Shown: positions 1 through 9,800 of the stretch, in pieces
Numbering within the stretch: position 1 is the stretch's first letter
How the letters are laid out: each line of letters begins with the position of its first letter
Source of the DNA: JANLVJ01 sp031363945
Lineage (GTDB): Bacteria > Bacteroidota > Bacteroidia > Sphingobacteriales > Sphingobacteriaceae
Direction of reading: 5' to 3'
DNA: 31,713 nt
Assembly (NCBI GenBank): GCA_031363945.1
Contig: JANLVJ010000054.1
Location: 1 to 31,713 of the forward strand
Notes under the pieces: model-generated
What the model was told of the DNA's origin: nothing
Databases searched by the model: none
Seen by the model: the letters and a program-made list of their open reading frames with translations, nothing else
Translations under genes and position numbers: made by a program

Positions 1-1618
1 CAGCATTAGCAGTTATCGTTACAGGTAAAGTTGCAGGTGCAGTAGCAGGGCTCAGAAAAACAGGGGCTCCTGTTAACGCAATCGTATTACCAGCAATGCG
101 GTTGTAGGTTGTTGTATCAGATCCGACATTCCAAGCATACTGTTTAAACGAGTTGCCAAATGACGCTGGAATACTTATACTGGCACTGGCTGCTTCAGAT
201 TGATCGATAGTTGTTTTGGCCCAGATGCAAATCTTATGAGCCTGTTTGCCATTTTGGATTCCAGAGAAAACCCCCCCCGCGGTTGTAGCAGGTAAATTTA
301 GAGATGAAGTAAGACCTGCGTCAAATAACAGTCCTTTTAATTGATTAGCAATAGTTTTAAAAGCAACACCCTCATCCGTTAATTTTTCCTGACCCTGGGT
401 AAGATTATATAAATCGGTATACATACCCATCAAATCATTCATATTAGACGGATCAGTTGCTGGTCCGTTATCAAGCGCATAGAGGTAAAGTTGCTTTACC
501 CCGCTTATCTGAGCATTGACCATTGTTTTGATGATATAGTTACGTTGTAATTCAGGTGTCCCATATTGACCTGCATTATACGGATTTGACTTACTTGGAA
601 CATTGGTTTCAGTACAGATAAAATACTTTCCAGGAAATTTACTGCCATCATATTGATGTGCAGATAAAACGGTGTTAAATGATTGCTTGTCAATCAAGAA
701 TCTGTCTGCATTACCATCAGAAGAGCGAGTATAGACCATTTTTCCTAGAGTATTACTCCACTGCGCTAATTCGTAAAATGGATAACTGTGAAAAGAAAGC
801 ACATCAAAATACGCACCACCTGTATTTGGGTAGTCTGCTGTTACCTTGCCATTATCAGGATTATCCGTATTTCTGAGAATTACGTCGAGAAATGAAGAAT
901 ATCCAAGGCCACCCGTGGCAACCATAGAATTTGGGCTAATACTTTTTATAACCTCATAGGCAATATGCAACATTCGTATATAATAGAATACAGGTGCCTG
1001 TATATTTGTAAGATCAGCAGCTGCAGGATTATTGTCAAACCAATTACCGGGTGTTCCTTTTTTTGCATACCCATTACCGGTATAGGTAAAATCAGGCTCA
1101 TTCCAAATTTCATAAAATTTAATGTTTTGACCGTAAGTTGAGACAACATTAAACACGTACTGGGCAAAGTAATTAGTCGGGTTCACCGTTTTATGACCAT
1201 TTGCATCAGTATTCCAGATAGGTTGATAGATGTTTTTAAAAACCATAGAATGCTTGCTGCAACCTGGATAGGTTGTCATATCAACGTGATCATTGGCTGC
1301 TCCGTTTAAAAAAACAATATTATCGGAAAAATGCAGGGTATTGGTATAATAATTGAATGCAGAAGTCCTGACATTATTTCCGTATTGCTCAAGAAATGAA
1401 TCATACAAACCAACTCTGATAGAATTTGAACCTGCGTTTGATGCTACATGTGCAAGGCTTTGGTCAGACCAGTTCGGACCAGCATAAGCACCATTAACGC
1501 CGTATTGAAAAGGAGATGAGTAAGAAGGGATAGAGCTATTCGCAGTTTGACCCAGCCCTGTTTGAATTGCAAGCAGAAAGCTGAGAAACACTAAGCTGAT
1601 ACGTTTAATTTTCACCAT
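1..1618 (-). CDS. Secreted clan GH-A-like glycoside hydrolase, partial (runs off the left edge)
   Basis: I translated this open frame by hand. It starts at the ATG whose complement lies at 1616-1618 and stays open for 539 codons to the window edge, so the C-terminus is missing. Residues 1-24 form a signal peptide ending in GLGQ. The body looks like a TIM-barrel retaining glycosidase of clan GH-A: FYEIWNEPDF gives a candidate acid/base Glu174 in the NEP motif, and FICTETNVPS gives a candidate nucleophile Glu337. It is clearly paralogous to the next gene upstream (1680-3248), which lies 61 bp away on the same strand. This copy continues past the point where its paralogue stops (around residue 525), so it has extra C-terminal domains, possibly a T9SS signal outside the window. 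In an EPS locus a PslG-like matrix glycosidase is the natural guess. Substrate and GH family cannot be assigned by eye. Confidence 0.85.
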   Translation of the reverse strand, partial: MVKIKRISLVFLSFLLAIQTGLGQTANSSIPSYSSPFQYGVNGAYAGPNWSDQSLAHVASNAGSNSIRVGLYDSFLEQYGNNVRTSAFNYYTNTLHFSDNIVFLNGAANDHVDMTTYPGCSKHSMVFKNIYQPIWNTDANGHKTVNPTNYFAQYVFNVVSTYGQNIKFYEIWNEPDFTYTGNGYAKKGTPGNWFDNNPAAADLTNIQAPVFYYIRMLHIAYEVIKSISPNSMVATGGLGYSSFLDVILRNTDNPDNGKVTADYPNTGGAYFDVLSFHSYPFYELAQWSNTLGKMVYTRSSDGNADRFLIDKQSFNTVLSAHQYDGSKFPGKYFICTETNVPSKSNPYNAGQYGTPELQRNYIIKTMVNAQISGVKQLYLYALDNGPATDPSNMNDLMGMYTDLYNLTQGQEKLTDEGVAFKTIANQLKGLLFDAGLTSSLNLPATTAGGVFSGIQNGKQAHKICIWAKTTIDQSEAASASISIPASFGNSFKQYAWNVGSDTTTYNRIAGNTIALTGAPVFLSPATAPATLPVTITANA

Positions 1619-1679
1619 TAAAATTCGGATAGGTATTAAGTTTTCTGTTTAAATATTATATACCTGTACGTAGCTATCC

Positions 1680-3248
1680 TTATTTTGTTGTAATAAAAAT
1701 AGGACAAGGAGTTAATTTTAATGAACTCCCGTCTAGAATTCTTGTTTTTAAGGTAATAGAATAGTTCCAATCATGCACTATTACTGCCTTATTCTTCGTT
1801 AAAACGCTGATGTCATAGGTCACAGAATTATTCTCTGATAAATCTTTACTAGTCTTTGCCCATACAACGAAAACTACATCATTTTTTTTGACAAACGCAG
1901 CTCCGCTGGCATTTGTTGGTAAGTTCATTTTATTTGTTAAACGTTCATTATATTCATAACTGTATAACAATAAAGAAGTTGTTTTAAAAGCAACTCCCTG
2001 TGAGGTCAAAACTTGCTTACCTGGTAGACTCGTTTTAAGGTTATAATAGAGACCCATCAGCTGATAAGGGTCATTTGACTGGTCTGTATCTGCATTTCGG
2101 CCTAGTACAAAATAATAAAGCTGGCTGATTTTATTTTTTTGAGCAAGCACAAGCGTTTTTATGGTAAAGTTTTTTTGAGCTTCGTCTGATCCTATATCAT
2201 CACTATTTTTGTATTGCTTTGCGGGAATATTTAATTCGGTACAAATCAGATATTTTCGGGGGTACAATTTTCCATTATAGCCATTTTCTGCCAGAATCTG
2301 TTCATATTGGTTTTTTTTTGAAATAAATTCTTCTGCAGCAGCATCTGAATTTCTGTTGTAAATTTTCTTTCCTGCTTGAGAATCCCAGAATGATAAATAA
2401 TAAAATGGATAGTCATGAAAAGAGAGCACATCGAAATATGCACCTGCTTTCAGCGGGTATTCAGCACTTACCTTGCCCTGGTCTGGATTATCTGTGACAT
2501 TTAAAAGTTGATGTAAAAATGATGGATAACCTATTCCTCCTGTTGTTATGAGCTCTTTGTTATCGAGCCTTTTGATAACTTCATAGGTAACCCTGAGCAT
2601 TCTTACATATGAGTAGATCGGGCAATTTAAATTTGGTAAATCTTTGGGATTAGGGGGCTTTGACCACCATGAATCAGAAACATCTTTCTTACTGGCTACA
2701 ACCCAATTGTAAGTGAAATCGGGCTCATTGAAAACTTCCCAATATGCGATATACTTACCGTAATTAGAGTAAACCATATATATATATGAAGCCAGGGTGT
2801 TTTCTGGATTTATGCGAAAACTCTTGTTTTTTCCTTCAATCCAAACAGGTTTATAAATGCCTTTAAAAGCTTTGGAAGTTTCTGTGCAACCAGGATAAAG
2901 TTGCTTATCACGGTTCTTAGACGAGGCCGAACCGATAAATACTGTCAGATCATTAAATTTAAGTTGGTTTTTATAATAGGCAAATTCTTTTGTTCTTGCC
3001 TTAGCACCCTGATTTTCAAGAAACTCATCAGGTAAAGACAATCTGCTTGAATGAACTCCTGCCCAGGCAGCAATTTCTGAAAGTTTCTGATCTGTCCATG
3101 CAGGAGAGTAATAACCAGGATTTATACCGTATGAAAATAAAACGTTATGTACAGGCACATTATTGTTTGCTGTCTTTTGTTGTTGGGCATTAGCAACAAA
3201 AATATGCAGTATTCCTAAGGATAATAAAATTACATTCTTTGTCTGCAT
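1680..3248 (-). CDS. Secreted clan GH-A-like glycoside hydrolase
   Basis: This 522-residue protein has a signal peptide (residues 1-22, ending ANAQQQ) and one catalytic domain. Clan GH-A signatures are visible: YWEVFNEPDF with the candidate acid/base Glu175, and LICTELNIPA with the candidate nucleophile Glu338. The YFDVLSFHDYPFY segment (residues 271-283) is also shared with the paralogue downstream. Unlike that paralogue it stops right after the glycosidase domain (..CPIFITTK), with no C-terminal sorting domain, so it is probably periplasmic or freely secreted. It follows the GT2 gene by 9 bp and is probably co-transcribed with it. By context (compare PslG, a GH39 enzyme encoded in a Pseudomonas EPS operon) it may cleave the polymer made by this locus. 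That substrate is inference; the clan-level fold is better supported. Confidence 0.85.
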   Translation of the reverse strand: MQTKNVILLSLGILHIFVANAQQQKTANNNVPVHNVLFSYGINPGYYSPAWTDQKLSEIAAWAGVHSSRLSLPDEFLENQGAKARTKEFAYYKNQLKFNDLTVFIGSASSKNRDKQLYPGCTETSKAFKGIYKPVWIEGKNKSFRINPENTLASYIYMVYSNYGKYIAYWEVFNEPDFTYNWVVASKKDVSDSWWSKPPNPKDLPNLNCPIYSYVRMLRVTYEVIKRLDNKELITTGGIGYPSFLHQLLNVTDNPDQGKVSAEYPLKAGAYFDVLSFHDYPFYYLSFWDSQAGKKIYNRNSDAAAEEFISKKNQYEQILAENGYNGKLYPRKYLICTELNIPAKQYKNSDDIGSDEAQKNFTIKTLVLAQKNKISQLYYFVLGRNADTDQSNDPYQLMGLYYNLKTSLPGKQVLTSQGVAFKTTSLLLYSYEYNERLTNKMNLPTNASGAAFVKKNDVVFVVWAKTSKDLSENNSVTYDISVLTKNKAVIVHDWNYSITLKTRILDGSSLKLTPCPIFITTK

Positions 3249-3257
3249 GATTCATTA

Positions 3258-4157
3258 TTAAAGATGAGATGGAATAGACAATCCCTTAATATTGCCGTAA
3301 ATAAAAGCATAAAACAGTTTGAATTGCAGCTTAATTAGGAATTTTATTGCATGAACGGGCATGGCAAAAAATAAATTATAGCTCACAAATGCCATATAGC
3401 TTAATGGTGAAGAATTTCTTTTCATAAACAGCAAACGGTTTCTTGCCAGAAAGAAAATTTTAAGAGCGCTATTTTTACCGACTGACATAGATTCTTTGTG
3501 AAGCACTAAAGCAGACGGCTGATAGTAAATTAAAAAACCAGCTGTCATAATCCGGTAAGACCAATCAATTTCTTCATAATACATAAAGAAAGGTTCGTAG
3601 AATCCATTTGTTTTTTCGATGATTTCTTTTCTAACGAGCATTGCAGCACCATGAGCTCCAAATGTCTCACCTCCAATATCAAATTGCCGGTGGTCTGTCT
3701 GGCCATAACCTATTGCTCTGTTACGCCCTGTTATGCGATTAATCTTTGTGAAGCCAGCATATTGAATAATATCAGGTGTATCAAAAAAGACTATTTTTGG
3801 ACATACAACTCCAATTTTACCATCGCAAAATGGTAAAAGCAAGTGTTCTAAAATATCTGTTTTCAGTTCGGTGTCGTTATTTACAATAAATATGAATTCA
3901 CCTTTCGCTAGTTTTAGACCTAGGTTATTCCCATATCCAAAGCCACCATTTTTAGGAGCGAATAGCACGTTCACCTCTTTAAAATGATTGCTTGCTTCAT
4001 GCTGTGTCACAGCACGGGACGAAGCATTATCAATAATCAAAACTTCTATATTTTTATAAGTGAGCCGGTTTACAGAATCAAGGAATAAATAGGTAAGTTC
4101 TGGCTGATTGTAGTTTATACTGATAATAGAAATTAGAGGTTGGCCTATAGTGTTCAT
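3258..4157 (-). CDS. GT2 glycosyltransferase, rhamnosyltransferase-like (WbbL/RfbF type)
   Basis: This 299-residue cytoplasmic GT-A enzyme has the family layout: an N-terminal nucleotide-binding strand (ISIISINYNQPE, residues 9-20), IIDNAS (41-46), GGFGYGNNLGLKLA (71-84), and the metal-binding NNDTEL (93-98, Asp95 at the DxD position). Later comes GAHGAAMLVRKE followed by FFMYYEEIDWSYR, typical of inverting rhamnosyl- and galactofuranosyl-transferases. Its start overlaps the stop of the upstream membrane GT2 by 4 bp (ATGA), which implies translational coupling in one operon. It should transfer a sugar from a nucleotide donor to the lipid-linked repeat. The sugar itself cannot be read from the sequence. 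Confidence 0.9.
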   Translation of the reverse strand: MNTIGQPLISIISINYNQPELTYLFLDSVNRLTYKNIEVLIIDNASSRAVTQHEASNHFKEVNVLFAPKNGGFGYGNNLGLKLAKGEFIFIVNNDTELKTDILEHLLLPFCDGKIGVVCPKIVFFDTPDIIQYAGFTKINRITGRNRAIGYGQTDHRQFDIGGETFGAHGAAMLVRKEIIEKTNGFYEPFFMYYEEIDWSYRIMTAGFLIYYQPSALVLHKESMSVGKNSALKIFFLARNRLLFMKRNSSPLSYMAFVSYNLFFAMPVHAIKFLIKLQFKLFYAFIYGNIKGLSIPSHL

Positions 4158-5383
4158 TTATTTGGTTCATGCAAACTCGTTTCAACCTCATTAATAGTAT
4201 GTTCGGTATGGTAAAATTTAGTTCTTGCCTTTTTTGTCTTAAACAGTAAAGAAAACATTTCCAAAAATGTACCAGGAAGTTTTAGCAAGGCCCATAGTAG
4301 CTTGCTGTTCAGAAAAATTCTTGGAATTGCAAGAATTAGTGAAATTCCATATAGCATAAAAAGGATAAGCCAGTAATAGGGTGGAAGAAGAATAACTGGT
4401 CTGAATATCAAAAAGATGCATAAATCGATAAGAGTCAGAACTGCTAATATTCCAATATTTAAAAGTCTGGTTAAGAATAGATTAAATAGTATAGCAAATT
4501 GAAAATAATTCAACCCTCCTTTTTTACCCAGGTGCATGAACGCTTCAGAAAAATGTTCGGTGAGAATTGTGAACTGGCTGGCTAACCAACGTGTTCTCTG
4601 ATTTTTAAAAGCAGCCTGAGTGCTCACCTTTTCATCATAACAGATCGCATTCTCCAGGTATGCAATCGTAATCTCACGTTCACTCAGTAAGAGTTGTAAT
4701 TCTCTGTCCCAACCATTAAAGGCGTTATTATCCTTCATGCAATCTTGTAATAAGGAGGTAGTAAATGCCATTCCAGAGCCTATTAATGCAGAAGACAGGC
4801 CTATTGAAAAGGTTCCCTTTCTGTATAAGTGATTATTAATCATTTCGCTTACACTATCCAGTATAGCCATAGGTGAATTCATATTTTTCGTAAACCGACA
4901 TCCTTGTACTGCACGGTAACCAGCATTAAACACATCATTCATCTTTATTAGAAAATCAGGTGCTAGTACATTATCTGCATCGCAGATCAGTGTAATTGGA
5001 AATTCCTTTTGATCTATTGAAGATATGCCAAGTTTTATACTTTTTGTCACAGTGCTCACATCAAAATCTACCTCTATGATATTAATATCAAATGTTCTTA
5101 ACTCTGTTAAGGTTGTTGGTAAGAGTGAATCAGCTACTAGAAAAATTTTAAATTTTTCTTTTGGATAATCTTGAAGAGCATATGATTTTATAGAATTAAT
5201 AATTATAAAATCTTCCTTGTAGCAGGGTATAAGAATGGCAATTCTAACTGGTTCTGAGCCGGGTACTGCAACAGGGAATCGCTGAAAATATCTTCCCGCT
5301 ACTGATAAAATCAATACATGCAGCGTAGATAATGCGAAATAGATAAAAATAATATTTTGAACGATCTTTAAAATAAAGTACAT
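4154..5383 (-). CDS. Membrane GT2 glycosyltransferase with QxxRW motif
   Basis: This 409-residue protein has one N-terminal transmembrane helix (about residues 5-28), a cytosolic GT-A domain, and at least two or three C-terminal hydrophobic segments (about 290-375). Key motifs are IAILIPCYKED (48-58), CDADN (134-138, Asp135/Asp137), GWDRELQ (224-230, Asp226 as candidate catalytic base) and QRTRW (262-266). The D, DxD, D, QxxRW set is that of processive GT2 synthases such as cellulose or hyaluronan synthase, although many non-processive membrane GT2 enzymes share it. It could be a polymerising or synthase-type enzyme, which matters because no Wzy polymerase is visible in the window. The next gene overlaps its stop by 4 bp. 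The polymerase role is inference. Confidence 0.88.
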   Translation of the reverse strand: MYFILKIVQNIIFIYFALSTLHVLILSVAGRYFQRFPVAVPGSEPVRIAILIPCYKEDFIIINSIKSYALQDYPKEKFKIFLVADSLLPTTLTELRTFDINIIEVDFDVSTVTKSIKLGISSIDQKEFPITLICDADNVLAPDFLIKMNDVFNAGYRAVQGCRFTKNMNSPMAILDSVSEMINNHLYRKGTFSIGLSSALIGSGMAFTTSLLQDCMKDNNAFNGWDRELQLLLSEREITIAYLENAICYDEKVSTQAAFKNQRTRWLASQFTILTEHFSEAFMHLGKKGGLNYFQFAILFNLFLTRLLNIGILAVLTLIDLCIFLIFRPVILLPPYYWLILFMLYGISLILAIPRIFLNSKLLWALLKLPGTFLEMFSLLFKTKKARTKFYHTEHTINEVETSLHEPNK

Positions 5384-5522
5384 ATATCAGACAGATGGTT
5401 ATTGGCAATTATTGATTTTAAGAAATAACATTTTATTATACACTAGCTTTTTCCAAAAATAATTGATTGATGGCAGCTTCATTAAGTTTTGGCTGACTTA
5501 CTTATATACGTTGATTTACTTA

Positions 5523-6626
5523 CTAAGCTGATATTTTTTTCGGTTCAAAATATTTTTTCAATCTTAAAAAGGGCTTCTCTATTAGATAATAACTTAGTAA
5601 CGCAATCCCGATTGTTATAAATAAACATACTACAGTAGCAACAAGAGGCAGATATCGAAAATTTAGCTTCCTGAAACCAATAAAACTATCAACTATGATG
5701 ATATAAACTGGTAGATGATAAATATACAGTCCATAAGAATATTTTCCGAAGAATTTGAAGAACTTAAGATTAAGTATGCTCTTTAACCAGTTGTTTTTTT
5801 GTGATATACTAAAAATAAGTACAGCCCCAAAGAAGAGATCCCATAATGTAAATGTGTCAATCAGGCGAGCAAAATCGAGCGTTTTCTCTCGCGAAATGAT
5901 TAATAGTAATAAAAAAGAAGATAATATTAAAATTGGCCATGCTGACTTAATTAAAATAACTGGGTTTAAACGATATAAAATTGAAATTAAAGCACCTATC
6001 AGCAAACTGTCAATTCTAGCCAGCGTACTTGTATATTCAAAAACTTTAAGATTTCCAAGTAGTGGTGAACCAGTATACCTGATTACAATTGCGCAGAAAA
6101 TTAGAAAAAGACATATTTTGATCAATGTTTTTCCCTGGAAAAACACAACAAAAAATGGCCAGCAGACATAAAATTGTTCTTCAATTGATAAAGACCATAA
6201 ATGGTTTAGCATTGTACTCGTATTATCTGCTGTACCCCGGGGTAGCCAGTTAGAAATATAAAACCAATACCAGGCCTGATGGTGCTGATAATACGTCATG
6301 CCTGTAAAAAGAGCAGGAAACAGAGTTGGTAAAATCCAGAGGATAAGCAGAATAAAAAAAAAGTATAATGGAAAAATTCTCAGAGCTCTTCTGACAATAA
6401 AGTTTTTGTAATAGCCAGCCTGATTTTTTGAATCATATAAAATTCCGGTTATTAAGAAGCCAGATAATACAAAAAAAAGGTCAACTCCAATCCAACCTAA
6501 TCTAAAAATCTGCACATAAGACATGGTGTGAAATATGAATACGAGTATAACGGCGACTCCTCTAAGACCGTCAAGTGAAGGGTAATGGATTCCTTTTTTG
6601 TACTCTAAATGCAGTAATTTGGTCAA
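5523..6626 (-). CDS. Membrane acyltransferase of the acyltransferase-3 (OafA/YrhL) family
   Basis: This 367-residue polytopic protein has about ten hydrophobic segments. The N-terminal signature YPSLDGLRGVAVILVFIFH carries the family's conserved Asp19, Arg22 and catalytic-type His33, and FFVLSGFLITGIL follows. NHLWSLSIEEQFYVCWP is another family hallmark. Members move acyl groups, often acetyl, onto surface sugars across the inner membrane. Here it is probably the first gene of a leftward operon with two glycosyltransferases and two glycosidases, so it should decorate the same glycan. It lacks the C-terminal SGNH domain seen in some members. A 267-bp gap separates it from the divergent giant esterase gene, which could remove the same acyl groups. 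Confidence 0.93.
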   Translation of the reverse strand: MTKLLHLEYKKGIHYPSLDGLRGVAVILVFIFHTMSYVQIFRLGWIGVDLFFVLSGFLITGILYDSKNQAGYYKNFIVRRALRIFPLYFFFILLILWILPTLFPALFTGMTYYQHHQAWYWFYISNWLPRGTADNTSTMLNHLWSLSIEEQFYVCWPFFVVFFQGKTLIKICLFLIFCAIVIRYTGSPLLGNLKVFEYTSTLARIDSLLIGALISILYRLNPVILIKSAWPILILSSFLLLLIISREKTLDFARLIDTFTLWDLFFGAVLIFSISQKNNWLKSILNLKFFKFFGKYSYGLYIYHLPVYIIIVDSFIGFRKLNFRYLPLVATVVCLFITIGIALLSYYLIEKPFLRLKKYFEPKKISA

Positions 6627-6893
6627 AATGAAGACATATTTTTAGTTTGCGTTAACAGAAAGCGAGAAAAATTGTTGATAAAGATTGTGCAAGTATGCTT
6701 CACACTACGATTAAACATTATTAGTTTAAAAGATCATTTGCCAATTAAGCGATAATTTTTATCATTTCATCGATTAATTAGGGAAGCCGAACGAAATTTT
6801 TATTTTTAATTATTATCTCTTAGTAATCTTGTTATTGATAATACTCATAGCAGCAAGAAATTCGTTGAATGTGTCTTGCAAACTACACCGATT

Positions 6894-9800
6894 ATGAAAA
6901 AACTTTACTACCTCTTAATTGCATTTTCAGTTTTCATTTCTGCTTCCCTGCCAGTTTCTGTCAATGCACAGGTTTTAAACCCTGCTGACCCCATTGTTAT
7001 TTATAATCCTAAATCTCCTCCAGCGATTCCAACTTACGGGCAAATTCAAAAATGGGTTATTACCCGTGATATTACCAGCTGGAATACAGATGCTTTTAAA
7101 GCATACATATATAATGGAATGCAGTTTAGGCTGCTTTTTCCTCATTCATATAACCCTGGAGTCAACGATGGGAAAACATATCCGTTGATTATCATGTTTC
7201 ATGGAGCTGGTGAACTGGGTACGGTTTATGACAATGATTTATCTCTAGTACACGCTGGGCAAAACGAACTAAACGCAGAAAATAGTGGTGCTATAGATGC
7301 TTTTGTTTTACATGCCCAAAATGGAACAGGTTACTGGGGGCCTACACAGTATGGGCCTATCTCTAATATCATCAGTATTATGACTTCAACGGTCAAACTT
7401 GATCCACTCAGAATTTCTGTACATGGTCTTTCGGCAGGCGGTATTGGTTGCTGGGATGTTTTAAACAGTTACCCTAAACTTATTGCATCAGCTGCTCCTA
7501 TGAGTGCAGCCGATCCCGGATTTATCACAAATTTGAGTCAGTTTAAATATTCACCGCTCTGGTATTCTCAGGGAGGCCTTGACAATTCTCCTACTCCAAA
7601 TACTGGAAACATCATGGTGTCAAGTATTCGTGCTTCGGGCGCAAACTTGAATTACTTGTATTTTCCAAATCTTGGTCATAATACATGGGATAATACCTAT
7701 GCCGATCCTGGTTTTTTTCCTTTTTTGATGAATGCAAATAAAACAAATCCCCTTGTCTTTTTTCAAAAATCTGGTTTCTGCCCTGGTAGTACTGTTAATG
7801 CGAAACTGGGTGTTACCGCAGGATTTGACGGGTACCAGTGGAGAAAAAATAAAGTTATCATCCCAGCTGCTACTTCAAATGAATTTATGGTAACCGATAC
7901 AGGTTATTATGATGTAAGTATAAAAAATGGGGGGGCATGGTCATATTATTCTCCAATTCCAGTACATATCTATGTACAGCCAATTTTACCCGCACCTGCC
8001 ATTGTAATGGCCAGGCTTGAAAGTAATGTTTACCCACCGCTTGATTCTTCGAAAAAGGTTTCTTTGACTATACCTGGAAATTTCCTTCATTATGCATGGG
8101 CAAGAGCAGGAACAAGCACAATTATTGATACCAATAAAGTATTTAAAGCAACAGCAGCAGGTAATTATGTGGTTTCTGTTACCTTAAATAATGGCTGCAG
8201 CAGTTTAAATTCTCCTGTGTATGCCGTGGGTGCAGCTCCTGGCACTAATATGCCACCCCCACCATCTAATGTTTTAGGTTTTGCCCCCAGTTATACCAGT
8301 GTGAAGCTTCTCTGGAGTCAGATTTCTGCACCAACGTATAATGAAACTGGTTTTGAAGTTTACAGATCTAAAACAAGCGGTGGTCCTTATGCTTTTGCAG
8401 GAATAGCCCCTGCTGATAGTGCCAATTTTACCGATATTGGCTTGCTGCCCAACACAAAATATTTCTATATTTTAAGGGCAGTCAATTTAACAGGTGCTTC
8501 AGTTGCGAGTCAGGAAATTTCAGCAATTACACAGGTAGATAATATAGCTCCGACCTCACCTCTAAATTTACAGGTTACTGGGGCTAGCAGTAGCCTGCTA
8601 TCAATTTCTTGGCAAAAGGCTACAGATAACGTTGCCGTCTACAAGTATTATATTTTTATAAACGGATTAAAGTCATATGTTGTAGACTCTACGACGACAT
8701 CTTTTACAATAAATAATATTTCCCCGTTAAAAGAATATACAGTGGTTGTAAAAGCTTCAGACATCTCTGGTAATATTTCACCTGCCAGTAATCAGGTGAC
8801 CGCCTACAGCGCCGACAGGGGATTATTATACAATTACTACACTTTCGCTAATACTCCATCGGTACTACCTAATTTCAATTCTCTTACACCTGTAAAAACA
8901 GGTTATGTTCATAATACTGATATCAGTGTCAGCCCCCAGGCAAATAATTTCGGATATCTCTGGACTGGTACTCTGTATGTTCCGATTTCCGGAAATTATA
9001 CACTGGGTACTTCTTCAGATGATGGATCAAAGTTATTTCTTGATACACCTTATGACCCTAACGCAACCCCAACCATTAATAATGATGGTTCCCATGGTAT
9101 GGTCAATGTTGAAGCAACTAAGTATCTTACCGCAGGTGCACATAAATTCAGTATCGCATATTTTCAAGGCGGGGGAGGTTCAGGGATGCAATTTTATTGG
9201 AAAAACACACCTATTCCAGGAATTACTAACCAGACTATAATTGCTGATAGTTTCTTTGTTAATAGAGCCATAATCCCCAATGTGATTCCTGTTGCTCCTT
9301 CGGCACTATCAGCTATTACGGCAAGTTACAAGCAGATTAATTTAAGCTGGGTCTTACCTAACGATTCAACTCATAGTCTTACCGGATTTGAAATAGTTCG
9401 ATCTGCTTCAGCCGGTGGATCCTACACTACTATTGCCAGTTTAAGTGCTTCGACTACGAAGTTTTCAGACAGTGTAGGATTAGCTGCTGCAAGTAATTAT
9501 TATTATCAGATTCGTTCTGTTGGCACTTCAGGGCAATCAGCTTATTCACCATTTACCGGCTTGACACAGCAGTATTATACTTCAGCTGTTAATTATCCTT
9601 CAAATAATTTACCAGACTTTAATACACTTGTCCCTGTTTCTACCCAAACCATTAGCAATATCAGTCTTGCTAGAATAACCCAGCAGATTAATTTCGCCTA
9701 TAAATGGACTGGTACAATCAATATTCCTGCTACCGGTTCATATACCTTTGGTACCATATCTGATGATGGTTCAAAACTCTATATTGACCAAGCTTATAGT

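Noticed and set aside
5755..6171. 138-codon open frame on the plus strand
   Set aside because: It lies fully antisense to the acyltransferase gene, which has clear family motifs; its product is lysine-rich with no recognisable domain.
6876..6893. TTG start for the giant esterase
   Set aside because: The ATG at 6894 gives a standard signal peptide directly; the six extra residues spoil its n-region.
8905..9240. 111-codon open frame inside the giant esterase gene
   Set aside because: It is in another frame of a PA14-coding segment with clear motifs; no independent support.
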